Part shown: in pieces, positions 9,841 through 17,710 of the stretch
Layout of the letters: each line of letters opens with the position of its first letter
Numbering within the stretch: the first letter of the stretch is position 1
Assembly: GCF_004310395.1 (NCBI RefSeq)
Contig: NZ_BFAX01000004.1
Coordinates: 1-64,000 of the forward strand
Reading direction: 5' to 3'
DNA length: 64,000 bases
DNA from: Methanofervidicoccus abyssi
Lineage (GTDB): Archaea > AGJL01 > Methanococci > Methanococcales > Methanococcaceae
Notes under the pieces: generated by a model
The model's database searches: none
Seen by the model: only the letters and a program-made list of their open reading frames with translations
Told to the model about the DNA's origin: nothing
Program-made: the position numbers and the translations under genes

Positions 9841-10986
9841 CTATAATTTCTTTCTTTTAAAAATTGGTATTATATACTTCTCTTCGATAACAAGGAGTGC
9901 TGGAAGTAGAGTGATTACACAGATCATACAAAAGGCTATACCTAATGCACACACTTTACCTAAGTTCGCCATCATAGGAAGAGGAGCGATTACAAGAGCT
10001 AAGAAACCTACAACTGTCGTCGCTGTAGTGGCCATCACTGCCATTCCCGTGCTAACAACTGCAGTCTCTATGGATTCTACCACATCTCTTCCCTTCTTAC
10101 GCTCTTCTTCATACCTGTGCATAAGATGTATACCGTAATCAATACCCATACCTAAGAGCAGGGAACCGATACCTGCAGTTGCCATGTCTACAGGAATTCC
10201 CAGTATTCCCATAGCTCCTCCTGTCCATATCACTGCTATCACTATAGGTATCAGAGGCATGACTGTGGATAGTGGTTTCCTAAAGTATAAGAAAAGTACA
10301 GTAAGTATTCCTATTCCACCGATTAATGTTGTGAATACTTGGCTCTTCTTCATCAAGTCATCCAAAAGTTTTCTCATAGGAGGAGTACCTGTGCATACCA
10401 CCTCAACACCTGAAGGTACAGGCGAATCTTCAATTCGCTGATGGATGTCATTCATTACCTCCATAAGTTTTTTCTGATCTCCTCCAGCGTCAGTATAGGC
10501 GTTTACTATAACCATAGAGTAGTCGTGGTTGAAAATTTTATTTCTAACGTTCTCTGGTAGGGAGTTGTAAATCTCCTTTACAGTCTCTATGTCGTTGGGA
10601 ACAGTGCCGTTATTCTCCTTAATTATAACATCCACAGGAGAACTTACGTCTGTAATTCCATCTATTCCTTTCAGATCGTCCTCTAAAAATTTTATGTATC
10701 TTAAAACTCTAGGATCTCTTATGTCATTCACCTTATCTGGACTATCCGAAGGTTTTAACTTTATACAGATTATTATAATGTCTGTACCTCCAAAGTTGTC
10801 CCTTACCTCGTAGAGTGTCTTTATAATAGGATTATTCTGTGGAAGCATCTTCTCAAAGGCTGTTTGGAACTTAACATTAGTTGCCTCTATCCCTGCAAGG
10901 ACGGTGATTATTAAGATGATCATTACCATAAGGAAAGGCTTTTTTTCTGAAAAGATAGCAATTTTTCTCAATATATTTTCGATCAT
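9841..10986 (-). CDS. RND/MMPL-family exporter, half-size
   Basis: 381 residues with the layout of one RND half: an N-terminal span (PFLMVMIILIITVLAGIEA), an extracellular loop of about 170 residues starting KFQTAFEKMLPQNNP, then five membrane spans. The motif GIGSLLLGMGIDYGIHLMHR holds the conserved Asp used for proton coupling in the family, and the loop after it is EEERKKGRD. Full-length RND pumps have two such halves; archaeal proteins of this size probably dimerise. The start overlaps the upstream regulator by four bases (ATGA), showing coupled translation. The product probably moves lipids, hopanoid-like molecules or small hydrophobic compounds to the outer membrane leaflet; the substrate is not known. 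Confidence 0.87.
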   Translation of the reverse strand: MIENILRKIAIFSEKKPFLMVMIILIITVLAGIEATNVKFQTAFEKMLPQNNPIIKTLYEVRDNFGGTDIIIICIKLKPSDSPDKVNDIRDPRVLRYIKFLEDDLKGIDGITDVSSPVDVIIKENNGTVPNDIETVKEIYNSLPENVRNKIFNHDYSMVIVNAYTDAGGDQKKLMEVMNDIHQRIEDSPVPSGVEVVCTGTPPMRKLLDDLMKKSQVFTTLIGGIGILTVLFLYFRKPLSTVMPLIPIVIAVIWTGGAMGILGIPVDMATAGIGSLLLGMGIDYGIHLMHRYEEERKKGRDVVESIETAVVSTGMAVMATTATTVVGFLALVIAPLPMMANLGKVCALGIAFCMICVITLLPALLVIEEKYIIPIFKRKKL

Positions 10987-11450
10987 ACCTCTTCACCGAA
11001 ATCTTTATCTATCTTCTCAAGCACCTCTAACACTCTTCTTGATACCTCTCTCATACGTTCAATATGTTTTAATTTTTTAGAAATACTGTCATTTTCGTCG
11101 ATGTTGTACTTCTTTTTCAACTTCTCCAACTTATCACAGGCATTGGAAATAGTTTTATACTTCCTTTTAACTATATCCTTGTAGGAGGAGAAATTTCCTG
11201 CACATTTGTAGTAATTTTTTCTATCGCCCTTTATCCAGATCTTTTTAACTAAGCCTATTTCCTCGAGTTTGATTAGATTCATATTTACATTTCCTTTACT
11301 CATTCCTAGTTCCTTGGTTATATCATCTATACATAGGGGTTTATCGGCTAAGTAGAGTATTGCGTAGATCTTTCCAAGGGATCTACTATGCCCATGTATC
11401 TCAGCAATGTCGGAGAATAACTCGATTATTGTTTTTTTGATCTCTTCCAT
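10983..11450 (-). CDS. GbsR/MarR-type winged-helix transcriptional regulator
   Basis: 155 residues. The winged-helix region spans roughly residues 20-75: LGKIYAILYLADKPLCIDDI, then the recognition helix in ELGMSKGNVNMNLIKLEEIG and a wing with KIWIKGDRKNYY. The C-terminal half is a charged coiled coil for dimerisation. The protein heads an operon with an RND exporter and a secreted Ig-like protein and overlaps the exporter gene by four bases. An inverted/direct repeat set directly upstream (11471-11515) looks like its own operator, so it probably represses the operon. The ATG at 11450 follows GGGAGAGT. Confidence 0.85.
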   Translation of the reverse strand: MEEIKKTIIELFSDIAEIHGHSRSLGKIYAILYLADKPLCIDDITKELGMSKGNVNMNLIKLEEIGLVKKIWIKGDRKNYYKCAGNFSSYKDIVKRKYKTISNACDKLEKLKKKYNIDENDSISKKLKHIERMREVSRRVLEVLEKIDKDFGEEV

Positions 11451-11470
11451 ACTCTCCCAGATAATACATT

Positions 11471-11515
11471 GTTCAAATAATATTAAACATTCAAAATTTT
11501 TTGAACATTTTGAAC
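11471..11515 (-). promoter_or_regulatory. Putative operator of the GbsR-type regulator
   Basis: Just upstream of the regulator gene the motif GTTCAAA and its complement TTTGAAC recur: GTTCAAA at 11471, then TTCAAAATTTTTTGAAC-like sequence over 11490-11505 (a near-perfect 16-base palindrome), then TTTTGAAC at 11508-11515. The spacing and symmetry suit a dimeric winged-helix protein. Autoregulation is inferred. Confidence 0.5.
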
Positions 11516-11563
11516 ATTATAGAAAGTGATATATAAAAATTTCTATCAGTATGCCCAATACCT

Positions 11564-12673
11564 TTAGAAAAAAATGTAATAGGTAATTATTAATACTACA
11601 ATGAAATAAGGGATTGAATACTTATGGAACTTTAACCATATTTCTTTATTCTTCGACATTCTTAATGCAATAATATTGGCTAAAGAGGACACAACTGAAC
11701 CATTTCCTCCAACATTTACTCCATAAGTTATTGCAAGATAGTTGTTACTAAATTTTAAAACCAATACTGTAGAAGGCACATTACTAATTAACTGGGAAAT
11801 TAATGCGGATAACAGGAATATATCACCTGAAGAGTGTAGATTTAACCTTTTTATAAATTCTGATACTACCGGGATTGTTGCAATAAGCTGGAAATCAATA
11901 AAAATAGTAATAAATATAATCAATAATAACCAGTCTACCTTTAGTAGAACCTCTCTGTAAAATAAGATATAAAATATAAAAATAGCTGACAACACCCAAC
12001 AAACTAACCCAACCTCAAGAGAAATCAAGTACACAACTAACATTAGTAGTGATGAAATAAACAAACCTTTTTTATTAGGTATATTTCCTTTACTTTTTTC
12101 TGAAAATTTTATTTTCCTATCAGGAAAAACAATCCACACAAATATTAAAAGAATTATAAAAAGAAGAATTACCAATGTAAATGTTTTTGCAATGAACTCT
12201 ATAAAAGATATACCCCATTTCTGCCATAAAATGAGATTTTGAGGATTGCCAATTGGTGTTAAGGTGGAACCTACATTGGCAGAAATAGCTTCAAATACTA
12301 TCAATTTAGAGAGATCTTTTTTTAGTAAATTTTGCATACTTAATGTCAGTGGAATAACTATAAAGAGAGTCACATCATTTGTAAGAAATGTGGATAAAAA
12401 TGCTGAAAGTACAATTAAAAATATTGATAAACTCCTCTCACATTTTATTCTATTTAGCATATTTATTGAAAAAATATAAAAATATCCGCTTTCCTTTAAC
12501 CCTGTTGTAATTATAAGTAACCCAGTAAATGCAATTATTGTTCTCCAATCAACATATTGGGGGTAGTTAACTATCTCACTGGGATATAGTACAGTTAGAA
12601 TAAATAGTAAAAGAAGAAATGTAAATATAATAAACTTCTCCTTAATAAAATCAACTACTACTTTTTTTATCAT
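11564..12673 (-). CDS. ArsB/NhaD/SLC13-type anion or citrate permease
   Basis: 369 residues with about 10-11 membrane spans. Three family hallmarks are visible: FLSTFLTNDVTLFIVIPLT, SANVGSTLTPIGNPQNLILW and SQLISNVPSTVLVL, the paired re-entrant-loop motifs (TND, IGNPQN, SNVPS) of the ion-transporter superfamily that includes ArsB, NhaD and SLC13 carriers. These use Na+ or H+ to move dicarboxylates, sulfate-like anions or arsenite. The ATG at 12673 is preceded by GGGGTT and lies 3 bases after the UDP-glucose dehydrogenase gene, so the two are co-transcribed. The substrate cannot be read from sequence. Confidence 0.82.
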   Translation of the reverse strand: MIKKVVVDFIKEKFIIFTFLLLLFILTVLYPSEIVNYPQYVDWRTIIAFTGLLIITTGLKESGYFYIFSINMLNRIKCERSLSIFLIVLSAFLSTFLTNDVTLFIVIPLTLSMQNLLKKDLSKLIVFEAISANVGSTLTPIGNPQNLILWQKWGISFIEFIAKTFTLVILLFIILLIFVWIVFPDRKIKFSEKSKGNIPNKKGLFISSLLMLVVYLISLEVGLVCWVLSAIFIFYILFYREVLLKVDWLLLIIFITIFIDFQLIATIPVVSEFIKRLNLHSSGDIFLLSALISQLISNVPSTVLVLKFSNNYLAITYGVNVGGNGSVVSSLANIIALRMSKNKEIWLKFHKYSIPYFIVVLIITYYIFF

Positions 12674-12676
12674 ACT

Positions 12677-14005
12677 TTAACCCCTTCCAACCCCAAAGTA
12701 CTTAAATCCTAATTCTTTTATCCTCTCTTTATCTAAGATATTTCTACCGTCAAATACTATTTTTTCCCTAACCAAATTACCTATTTTATCCCAATCTTCA
12801 TCTATCAGTTGAGAGTATTCTGTCGTTATTATAATTCCATCCACATCTTTCACAGTTTCATAAATATCGTCCAAGACATAGAGATTATATCCATAGTAAG
12901 CTCCTGAAGTATCCAACCTGTACCTCTCTATGGTATTTTCTCTGGCCTTTTCTACGTAGTCGTAGCATTTAACTATACTTCCTTCCCTCAGTAGTAGATC
13001 TATCAGTTTTATACCTCTGCTCTCCCGTAAATCGTCAGTGTTAGGTTTAAAGGCTAACCCTAATACAGCAAAGGTTTTTCCATTTAGATCTCCATAATAT
13101 CTCTTTATCTTGTTTAAAAACCAATGTATCTGTTCCTCATTTACTTCATCTGTAGCTTTTATTAACTTAGGCTCGATACCTCTACTTTCAAACTGTTTTA
13201 TAAGCGCCTTCACATCCTTTGGAAAACAACTACCTCCATACCCAATACCTGCATTTAGGAATTTATCACCTATCCTTTCATCTAACCCCAACGCCTTACT
13301 GACAGTTTTAATATCTCCACCAACGGCATCAATTAACTTGGCAATCTCATTTATAAAGGATATCTTTGTTGCAAGGAAGGCGTTTGCAGCATATTTTATC
13401 ACCTCAGCACTTTCCCAATCTGTGATAATAAAAGGCACTCTTTTATCTAAGAAGTATTTATATATCTCTTTCATAATATCTATGGGACGGGAGTTATTAA
13501 CATCTTCAAATCCTAAAACTATCCTGTCAGGGTTAAAGAAATCCCTAAGAGCTATTCCTTCCCTTAAAAACTCTGGGTTTGAAACTACGTCTACATTACA
13601 ACCCCCCAACATTTCCTTAATTTTTCTGTTTGTGCCCACTGGGACTGTGGATTTTACAACGATTATTCTGTATCTATCATCGAAGTATCTTTTTATAGAG
13701 TTCACTGCAGAGTAGATAAACCTTAAATCAGCGTTTCCATCTCTATCTTGGGGAGTTCCAACACATAGGAATATAACATCTGAATTTTTTATCTCCTCGT
13801 AGGATGTAGTAAATCTTAGATTTTTTCCAACATGCTTCTTCAGGAGTTCTTCCAAACCTTCTTCGTAGAGGGGCGTTATACCTCTGTTAAGGAGTTTTAT
13901 CTTTCTCTCATCTATATCTATACCAACAACCTTAAAACCGAATTCAGCCAATCCTACACTTTGGATTAATCCAACGTAACCAGTTCCTACTACAGATATA
14001 TTCAC
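12677..14005 (-). CDS. UDP-glucose/UDP-sugar 6-dehydrogenase
   Basis: 442 residues. The NAD-binding motif VVGTGYVGL is at the N-terminus, followed by FLCVGTPQ and STVPVGT; the active-site cysteine is in GGSCFPKDV near residue 260 and the conserved lysine in IKYAANAFLATKISFINE. The enzyme oxidises UDP-glucose or a related sugar to the uronate with 2 NAD+. An in-frame GTG at 14014 overlaps the ribosome-binding site GGTGATAATT, so the GTG at 14005 (NISVVGTGYVG) is the likely start. The M. jannaschii homologue carries an intein at this protein family; here the coding sequence is uninterrupted. It likely feeds the uronate epimerase at 6983-7963. Confidence 0.9.
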   Translation of the reverse strand: MNISVVGTGYVGLIQSVGLAEFGFKVVGIDIDERKIKLLNRGITPLYEEGLEELLKKHVGKNLRFTTSYEEIKNSDVIFLCVGTPQDRDGNADLRFIYSAVNSIKRYFDDRYRIIVVKSTVPVGTNRKIKEMLGGCNVDVVSNPEFLREGIALRDFFNPDRIVLGFEDVNNSRPIDIMKEIYKYFLDKRVPFIITDWESAEVIKYAANAFLATKISFINEIAKLIDAVGGDIKTVSKALGLDERIGDKFLNAGIGYGGSCFPKDVKALIKQFESRGIEPKLIKATDEVNEEQIHWFLNKIKRYYGDLNGKTFAVLGLAFKPNTDDLRESRGIKLIDLLLREGSIVKCYDYVEKARENTIERYRLDTSGAYYGYNLYVLDDIYETVKDVDGIIITTEYSQLIDEDWDKIGNLVREKIVFDGRNILDKERIKELGFKYFGVGRG

Positions 14006-14367
14006 AATTATCACCTTAAAAATTTTAATATTAAAAATATATAAAAAATTAGATAATAAAATCTTTTAATATTCTGGATAAATTTTATTTTCATACTTTT
14101 TAAAACTATAATAATAATGGTAAAAAAATTAAATAAAGAATAAAAAACCTAAAAAAGTAAAGTTATCAAAAATTCTATCTTCCTTATCTAGTACTCAATG
14201 TAAGGTAGAAAACCCCTTCTTTAATATAGTTTTCCCTTAACTTCCATCTTATATGTTTTTTATATTATCCCATACAATTTATTCTACATTATTAATTATT
14301 AACTGTTCTTTTTATTATTTCAATAAGGGCTGTATTTTTTAATTAGTTTCTAGTAACTAAATCTCCA
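14006..14367. other. Intergenic, nothing recognised
   Basis: AT-rich spacer between the UDP-glucose dehydrogenase and the GalE-type epimerase genes, both on the minus strand. It contains the upstream ribosome-binding region of the former and several oligo-T tracts near its right-hand (downstream of galE) end at 14330-14340 but no ORF, RNA gene or clear repeat that I can support. Confidence 0.5.
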
Positions 14368-15276
14368 TTAGCCTTCTATTAAATACTTCTTCATCCACTC
14401 TACGGTCCTTCTAATTCCTTCCCTTAAATCAACAGTAGGTTTCCATTGGAGATCTAAAGCCCTTTCTATACTAACCACCATCCTGTATATTTCTCCCTCT
14501 CGAGGATCTGAATATACAGGTTTCTCTTTAAAGTTTAAAATGTCAGCTATTATATTATACAAGTGGTTAATAGAAGTTTCTCGTCCTGTACCGATATTTA
14601 CCACCTTATTTTTCCAATTTAGAGCCATGATAGTGCTCTTTGCAACGTCTCCAACATATACAAAATCCCTCGTCTGATATCCATCTCCGAATATCGTAGG
14701 TGTTTTACCCTTTAGCATACTCTCTATGAAGATACATACAACTCCAGCCTCTCCCCTAGGATTCTGCCTCTCCCCGTAAACATTTGAATACCTTAAGATG
14801 GTGTAGTCTATACCGTAGAGATCACCGTATAGTTCTATATATTTCTCACTGCAATACTTACTTAACCCATATGGACTTAAGGGTTCCTTAGGGTGTTCCT
14901 CATCAACTGGCAGGTACTTTGGATCCCCATAGACGGCAACAGAAGAGGCAAAAACTATCTTCTCAACGTCGTATCTTCTCATGGTTTCCAGTATATTTAA
15001 GGTCCCCATGATATTTACATCACAGTCGTAGAGTGGTTCTTTTAGAGAAGTTCTAACATTTACCTGGGCACCTAGGTGGATAATCCCATCAATATCCCTA
15101 AAATCTAAATCTTTATCCCTGATATCTCCTTTTATGAATTCTACTTTTTTGTTTAGATTTTTTATATTTCCGGTACTGAGGTTGTCTAAAACTATAACGG
15201 TATAGTTATTTTCCAGGAGATGATCTACAACATGACTACCTATAAATCCAGCACCACCTGTGACAAGTATCCTCAC
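14368..15276 (-). CDS. UDP-glucose 4-epimerase-type SDR enzyme
   Basis: About 302 residues of the extended SDR fold: NAD motif VTGGAGFIGSH at the N-terminus, FASSVAVYGDP for the catalytic Ser, and SPYGLSKYCSEKY with the Tyr-x-x-x-Lys pair. TILRYSNVYGERQ and GEAGVVCIF are typical of archaeal GalE-like epimerases. An in-frame ATG at 15303 lies inside the SECIS hairpin of selD, while the GTG at 15276 has AGGTGAAAAT right before it, so I place the start at 15276. The gene lies 52 bases behind selD on the same strand and may be co-transcribed. It probably interconverts UDP-hexoses for surface glycans. Confidence 0.87.
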   Translation of the reverse strand: MRILVTGGAGFIGSHVVDHLLENNYTVIVLDNLSTGNIKNLNKKVEFIKGDIRDKDLDFRDIDGIIHLGAQVNVRTSLKEPLYDCDVNIMGTLNILETMRRYDVEKIVFASSVAVYGDPKYLPVDEEHPKEPLSPYGLSKYCSEKYIELYGDLYGIDYTILRYSNVYGERQNPRGEAGVVCIFIESMLKGKTPTIFGDGYQTRDFVYVGDVAKSTIMALNWKNKVVNIGTGRETSINHLYNIIADILNFKEKPVYSDPREGEIYRMVVSIERALDLQWKPTVDLREGIRRTVEWMKKYLIEG

Positions 15277-15297
15277 ATTTTCACCTAAATAGTATTT

Positions 15298-15329
15298 GGA
15301 CATCCCTCCTTTAAAGGTTCGGGATGTCC
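15298..15329 (-). promoter_or_regulatory. Archaeal SECIS element for selD
   Basis: The minus-strand RNA folds into a perfect 9-bp helix (GGACAUCCC with GGGAUGUCC), an asymmetric internal loop of GAA on the 5' side and A on the 3' side, and a short C-C/G-G helix closed by UUUAAA. This is the published archaeal SECIS plan (GAA/A loop under a short GC helix). Its first base is the last base of the selD stop codon, so it sits in the 3' untranslated region as is usual for archaeal selenoprotein genes. It would direct SelB-dependent Sec insertion at the UGA at 16321-16319. Confidence 0.9.
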
Positions 15330-16381
15330 TACTCTACACTTACTATCTTCACATCTTTACTTAGATATGCCTTCCCAACGCCCTTTCTTTTAACTTTTCC
15401 AACTTCAAATCCGTAACATCCATACTTCTGAAGTTTCTCTACGAGATCCTCGGCGTACTCCCTCTCTATAGATATAAATAATCCCCCTGCAGTCTCTGCT
15501 CCATACCCTTCCAACAGTGGATGTCCAAAGAGGGGAGCTAGTCGCTCAGTACCTTTTATCACAGGTAGTGTATGTATCTCGATCTCAACGTTACTCTTTT
15601 TTGCTACCTCGTTACCATGGCCCAATATACCGAAGCCTGTAATGTCAGTCATTGCATGCCCTATCCTCTTTCCTACTTCTCTTTCTAGTTCCCTGAGAGC
15701 CAATAGCCCTTTTCTGTTGGATAGTGTCATTAACTCTATAGCTTTATTTACTATTTTTTCTTTTTCTTTATCCTCTATATCTAGTAATGAGACATACTCT
15801 GGCTCTACCCTTGAGAGTGCCATTGCAGTCTGGGTACCTAGGGGCTTTGTAAGTATTATCTTGTCCTCTTCCCTGGCCCCTCCTTTTGTAAGTATGTCTT
15901 CTTTCTTACCTACCCCTACCACTGCACCTCCTATAAGAGGATATGGATTGAGGATTGTATGTCCTCCTATTATAGTAGTACCTTCACCTCTACAGAAGTC
16001 CTGAAATCCTCTTAACATCTCCCTTGAAACCTCCAATGGAAGACTCTCTGGTATGCCAAGGATTACTAATGCTCCAGTTATATCTAACACTCCCATGGCG
16101 TAGATATCACTTGTGGAGTTACAGGCTGCAATCTTCCCCTGGATGTAAGGATCGTCCACTATCGGTGTAAAGACATCCACTGTCTTTACTATGGCTATAT
16201 CACCCCTTAAAACCACTGCTCCATCGTCTCCCAGTCCTACATAGACATCTCTTAAATCTTCCTCTGAGACAATTCCCTTTATAAGATACTCTAACTCGGC
16301 GTTGGGAAGTTTACATGCTCAACCGTGAAGTTTTACCATTTTTGTAAGTTTTATATTTCTAAGGTTGTCTTTATTAGACAT
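15329..16381 (-). CDS. selD: Selenide, water dikinase, a selenoprotein (Sec21)
   Basis: 350 residues when the in-frame TGA at 16321-16319 is read as selenocysteine. The ATG at 16381 follows GGTGATGAT. Residues 18-26 read LHG-Sec-ACKLP, the catalytic loop of SelD with Sec in place of the usual Cys and the conserved Lys two positions beyond the Cys; GLGDDGAVV and DPYIQGKIAACNSTSDIYAM follow, then GGHTI and TDITGFGILGHGNEV of the PurM-like fold. The enzyme makes selenophosphate from selenide and ATP. A SECIS element follows the stop directly. An ORF finder would start this gene at 16216 and miss the active site. A Sec-containing SelD is also known in M. jannaschii. Confidence 0.95.
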
Positions 16382-16734
16382 ATCATCACCGTAAGTAATT
16401 GTTATGGTGAAGTAAAATATTATATATTATAAGGTCATATGAAAGTACTATCTCTTCTGTTGCTAAGAGTTTTTTCCTAAAAAGGATAGATACATAATCT
16501 TATTTATTAAAGAATTTATATTATAAGTATTTTTTTAAATATACGCATTATTTTTTATTATAGTTTTATTTTTATAAAAGTTTCTGTTGAAATACAGATC
16601 TTTTACTATTTCTTTTAAATGAGATTTTTAATGGAAACAGGTTTATAATATTTTTTAAATAATTTAATAAATTTTTTATTAAAATTTTTAATATAATTAA
16701 TAATCGCTAAAAATTAAATTTTATAGGTGATAAT
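16382..16734. other. Divergent AT-rich spacer
   Basis: This spacer separates selD (minus) from the signal peptidase (plus) and must hold both promoters. It is very AT-rich, with many TATA-like stretches (for example near 16420-16432 and 16500-16530), so single boxes cannot be assigned with confidence. I see no ORF or RNA gene. Confidence 0.4.
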
Positions 16735-17337
16735 ATTTCCAAAAAATCTTTAGAAAAAAAGAAAGTTTTAAAATGGCTAAAATCTAAAAAAAATATTTTT
16801 GAATGGATACTATTCTTAGTAATTCTCTTCGTTGTTTGGAGTCATGTTAACGTGGTGGTATCTAACAGTATGTATCCTGTCATGAAGAGAGGAGATTTAG
16901 TAGTTGTGGAGAACGCACCTTGGGAGTTTAATCCTAAAGATGTAAAAGTTGGAGATATCGTAGTGTATAATGCCCACTGGCCTGTTGTTGGTAACAGGGT
17001 AGTCTGTATCCTTCATATAGATAACAAAACCTTAGCAATATACAGTGGAGATAAAACTATGCCTGTAATCCATAGGGTGATAGAAAAGATCGATATTGAC
17101 GGTAGTTGTTATATAATTACAAAGGGAGATAACAATCCCATATATGATCCAGAACTTATATCCTTAGATCAGATAAAACGGAGAGTAATAACAATTGATG
17201 GAAAACCTTTGGTAATTCCTTATTTAGGATTTATTTCCATTTACCTGAAAAAATATATATGGTTGTTTCTACTTTTATTGATATTATGGATTATCTACGA
17301 TTATATTAAAGATGGTAAAAATAAAAATAATAATTAA
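16735..17337 (+). CDS. Archaeal signal peptidase I (AUU start proposed)
   Basis: The catalytic domain is clear: Ser in VVSNSMYPVM, the His in VIHRVIEK, and the Asp in ITKGDNNPIYDPE, the Ser-His-Asp arrangement of archaeal type I signal peptidases; a C-terminal membrane span (YIWLFLLLLILWIIYDY) follows. The first standard start is GTG at 16852, which would delete the N-terminal membrane anchor. In the same frame upstream lies a charged stretch and a span (FEWILFLVILFVVWSHVNV), with no ATG, GTG or TTG. The codon ATT at 16735 has AGGTGATAAT immediately before it at exactly the usual spacing, so I propose it as start, giving 200 residues. The enzyme removes signal peptides from exported proteins such as the several secreted ones in this window. 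Confidence 0.85.
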   Translation: MSKKSLEKKKVLKWLKSKKNIFEWILFLVILFVVWSHVNVVVSNSMYPVMKRGDLVVVENAPWEFNPKDVKVGDIVVYNAHWPVVGNRVVCILHIDNKTLAIYSGDKTMPVIHRVIEKIDIDGSCYIITKGDNNPIYDPELISLDQIKRRVITIDGKPLVIPYLGFISIYLKKYIWLFLLLLILWIIYDYIKDGKNKNNN

Positions 17338-17395
17338 TAAATATTATTTACTAATACTAAAGAATAAAAAGTATAAAAATTAAAGAGGTGGGACG

Positions 17396-17698
17396 TTGGA
17401 GAACCAGGAGGAAGTAGTTAGAGTTAGGATACCAAGAAAGGATCAGAACGAAATACTAGGAGTAATAGAACAGATGCTTGGAGCCAGTAGAGTAAGGGTA
17501 AGATGCGTAGATGGAAAGGTTAGGATGGGCAGGATTCCTGGAAAATTGAAAAGAAAGATATGGATAAAGGAAGGGGATATTGTTATAGTGTCTCCCTGGG
17601 AAGTACAGTCTGATAAAAAATGCGATATAATATGGAGATACACCAAGAGCCAAGTTAGTTGGTTAGAAAAAAAAGGATATCTAAAGGATCTCTACTAA
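17396..17698 (+). CDS. Translation initiation factor aIF1A
   Basis: 100 residues covering the whole S1-like OB-fold factor: [20 protein letters not shown], then [38 protein letters not shown] and a C-terminal [14 protein letters not shown]. It binds the ribosomal A site during initiation. The TTG start at 17396 follows GAGGTGGGACG. The next gene (RIO1 kinase) starts 12 bases after the stop in the same frame, and the signal peptidase lies 58 bases upstream, so the three probably form one transcript. Confidence 0.95.
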   Translation: MENQEEVVRVRIPRKDQNEILGVIEQMLGASRVRVRCVDGKVRMGRIPGKLKRKIWIKEGDIVIVSPWEVQSDKKCDIIWRYTKSQVSWLEKKGYLKDLY

Positions 17699-17710
17699 CG
17701 GGGGGATAGT

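Noticed and set aside
10983-11515. The GbsR-type gene as part of a toxin-antitoxin or defence system
   Set aside because: Neighbours are an RND exporter and an envelope protein; no nuclease, ATPase or toxin partner is present.
13110-13715. 201-codon open frame on the plus strand opposite the UDP-glucose dehydrogenase gene
   Set aside because: The minus strand encodes a clear enzyme over the same bases; this is a shadow frame.
12677-14005. Intein in the UDP-glucose dehydrogenase gene
   Set aside because: The homologue in M. jannaschii has one, but here the region around the active-site Cys (GGSCFPKDV) is continuous and the length is normal.
15276-15303. ATG at 15303 as start of the GalE-type gene
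   Set aside because: It lies inside the SECIS hairpin of selD and has no spaced ribosome-binding site, while GTG 15276 has one.
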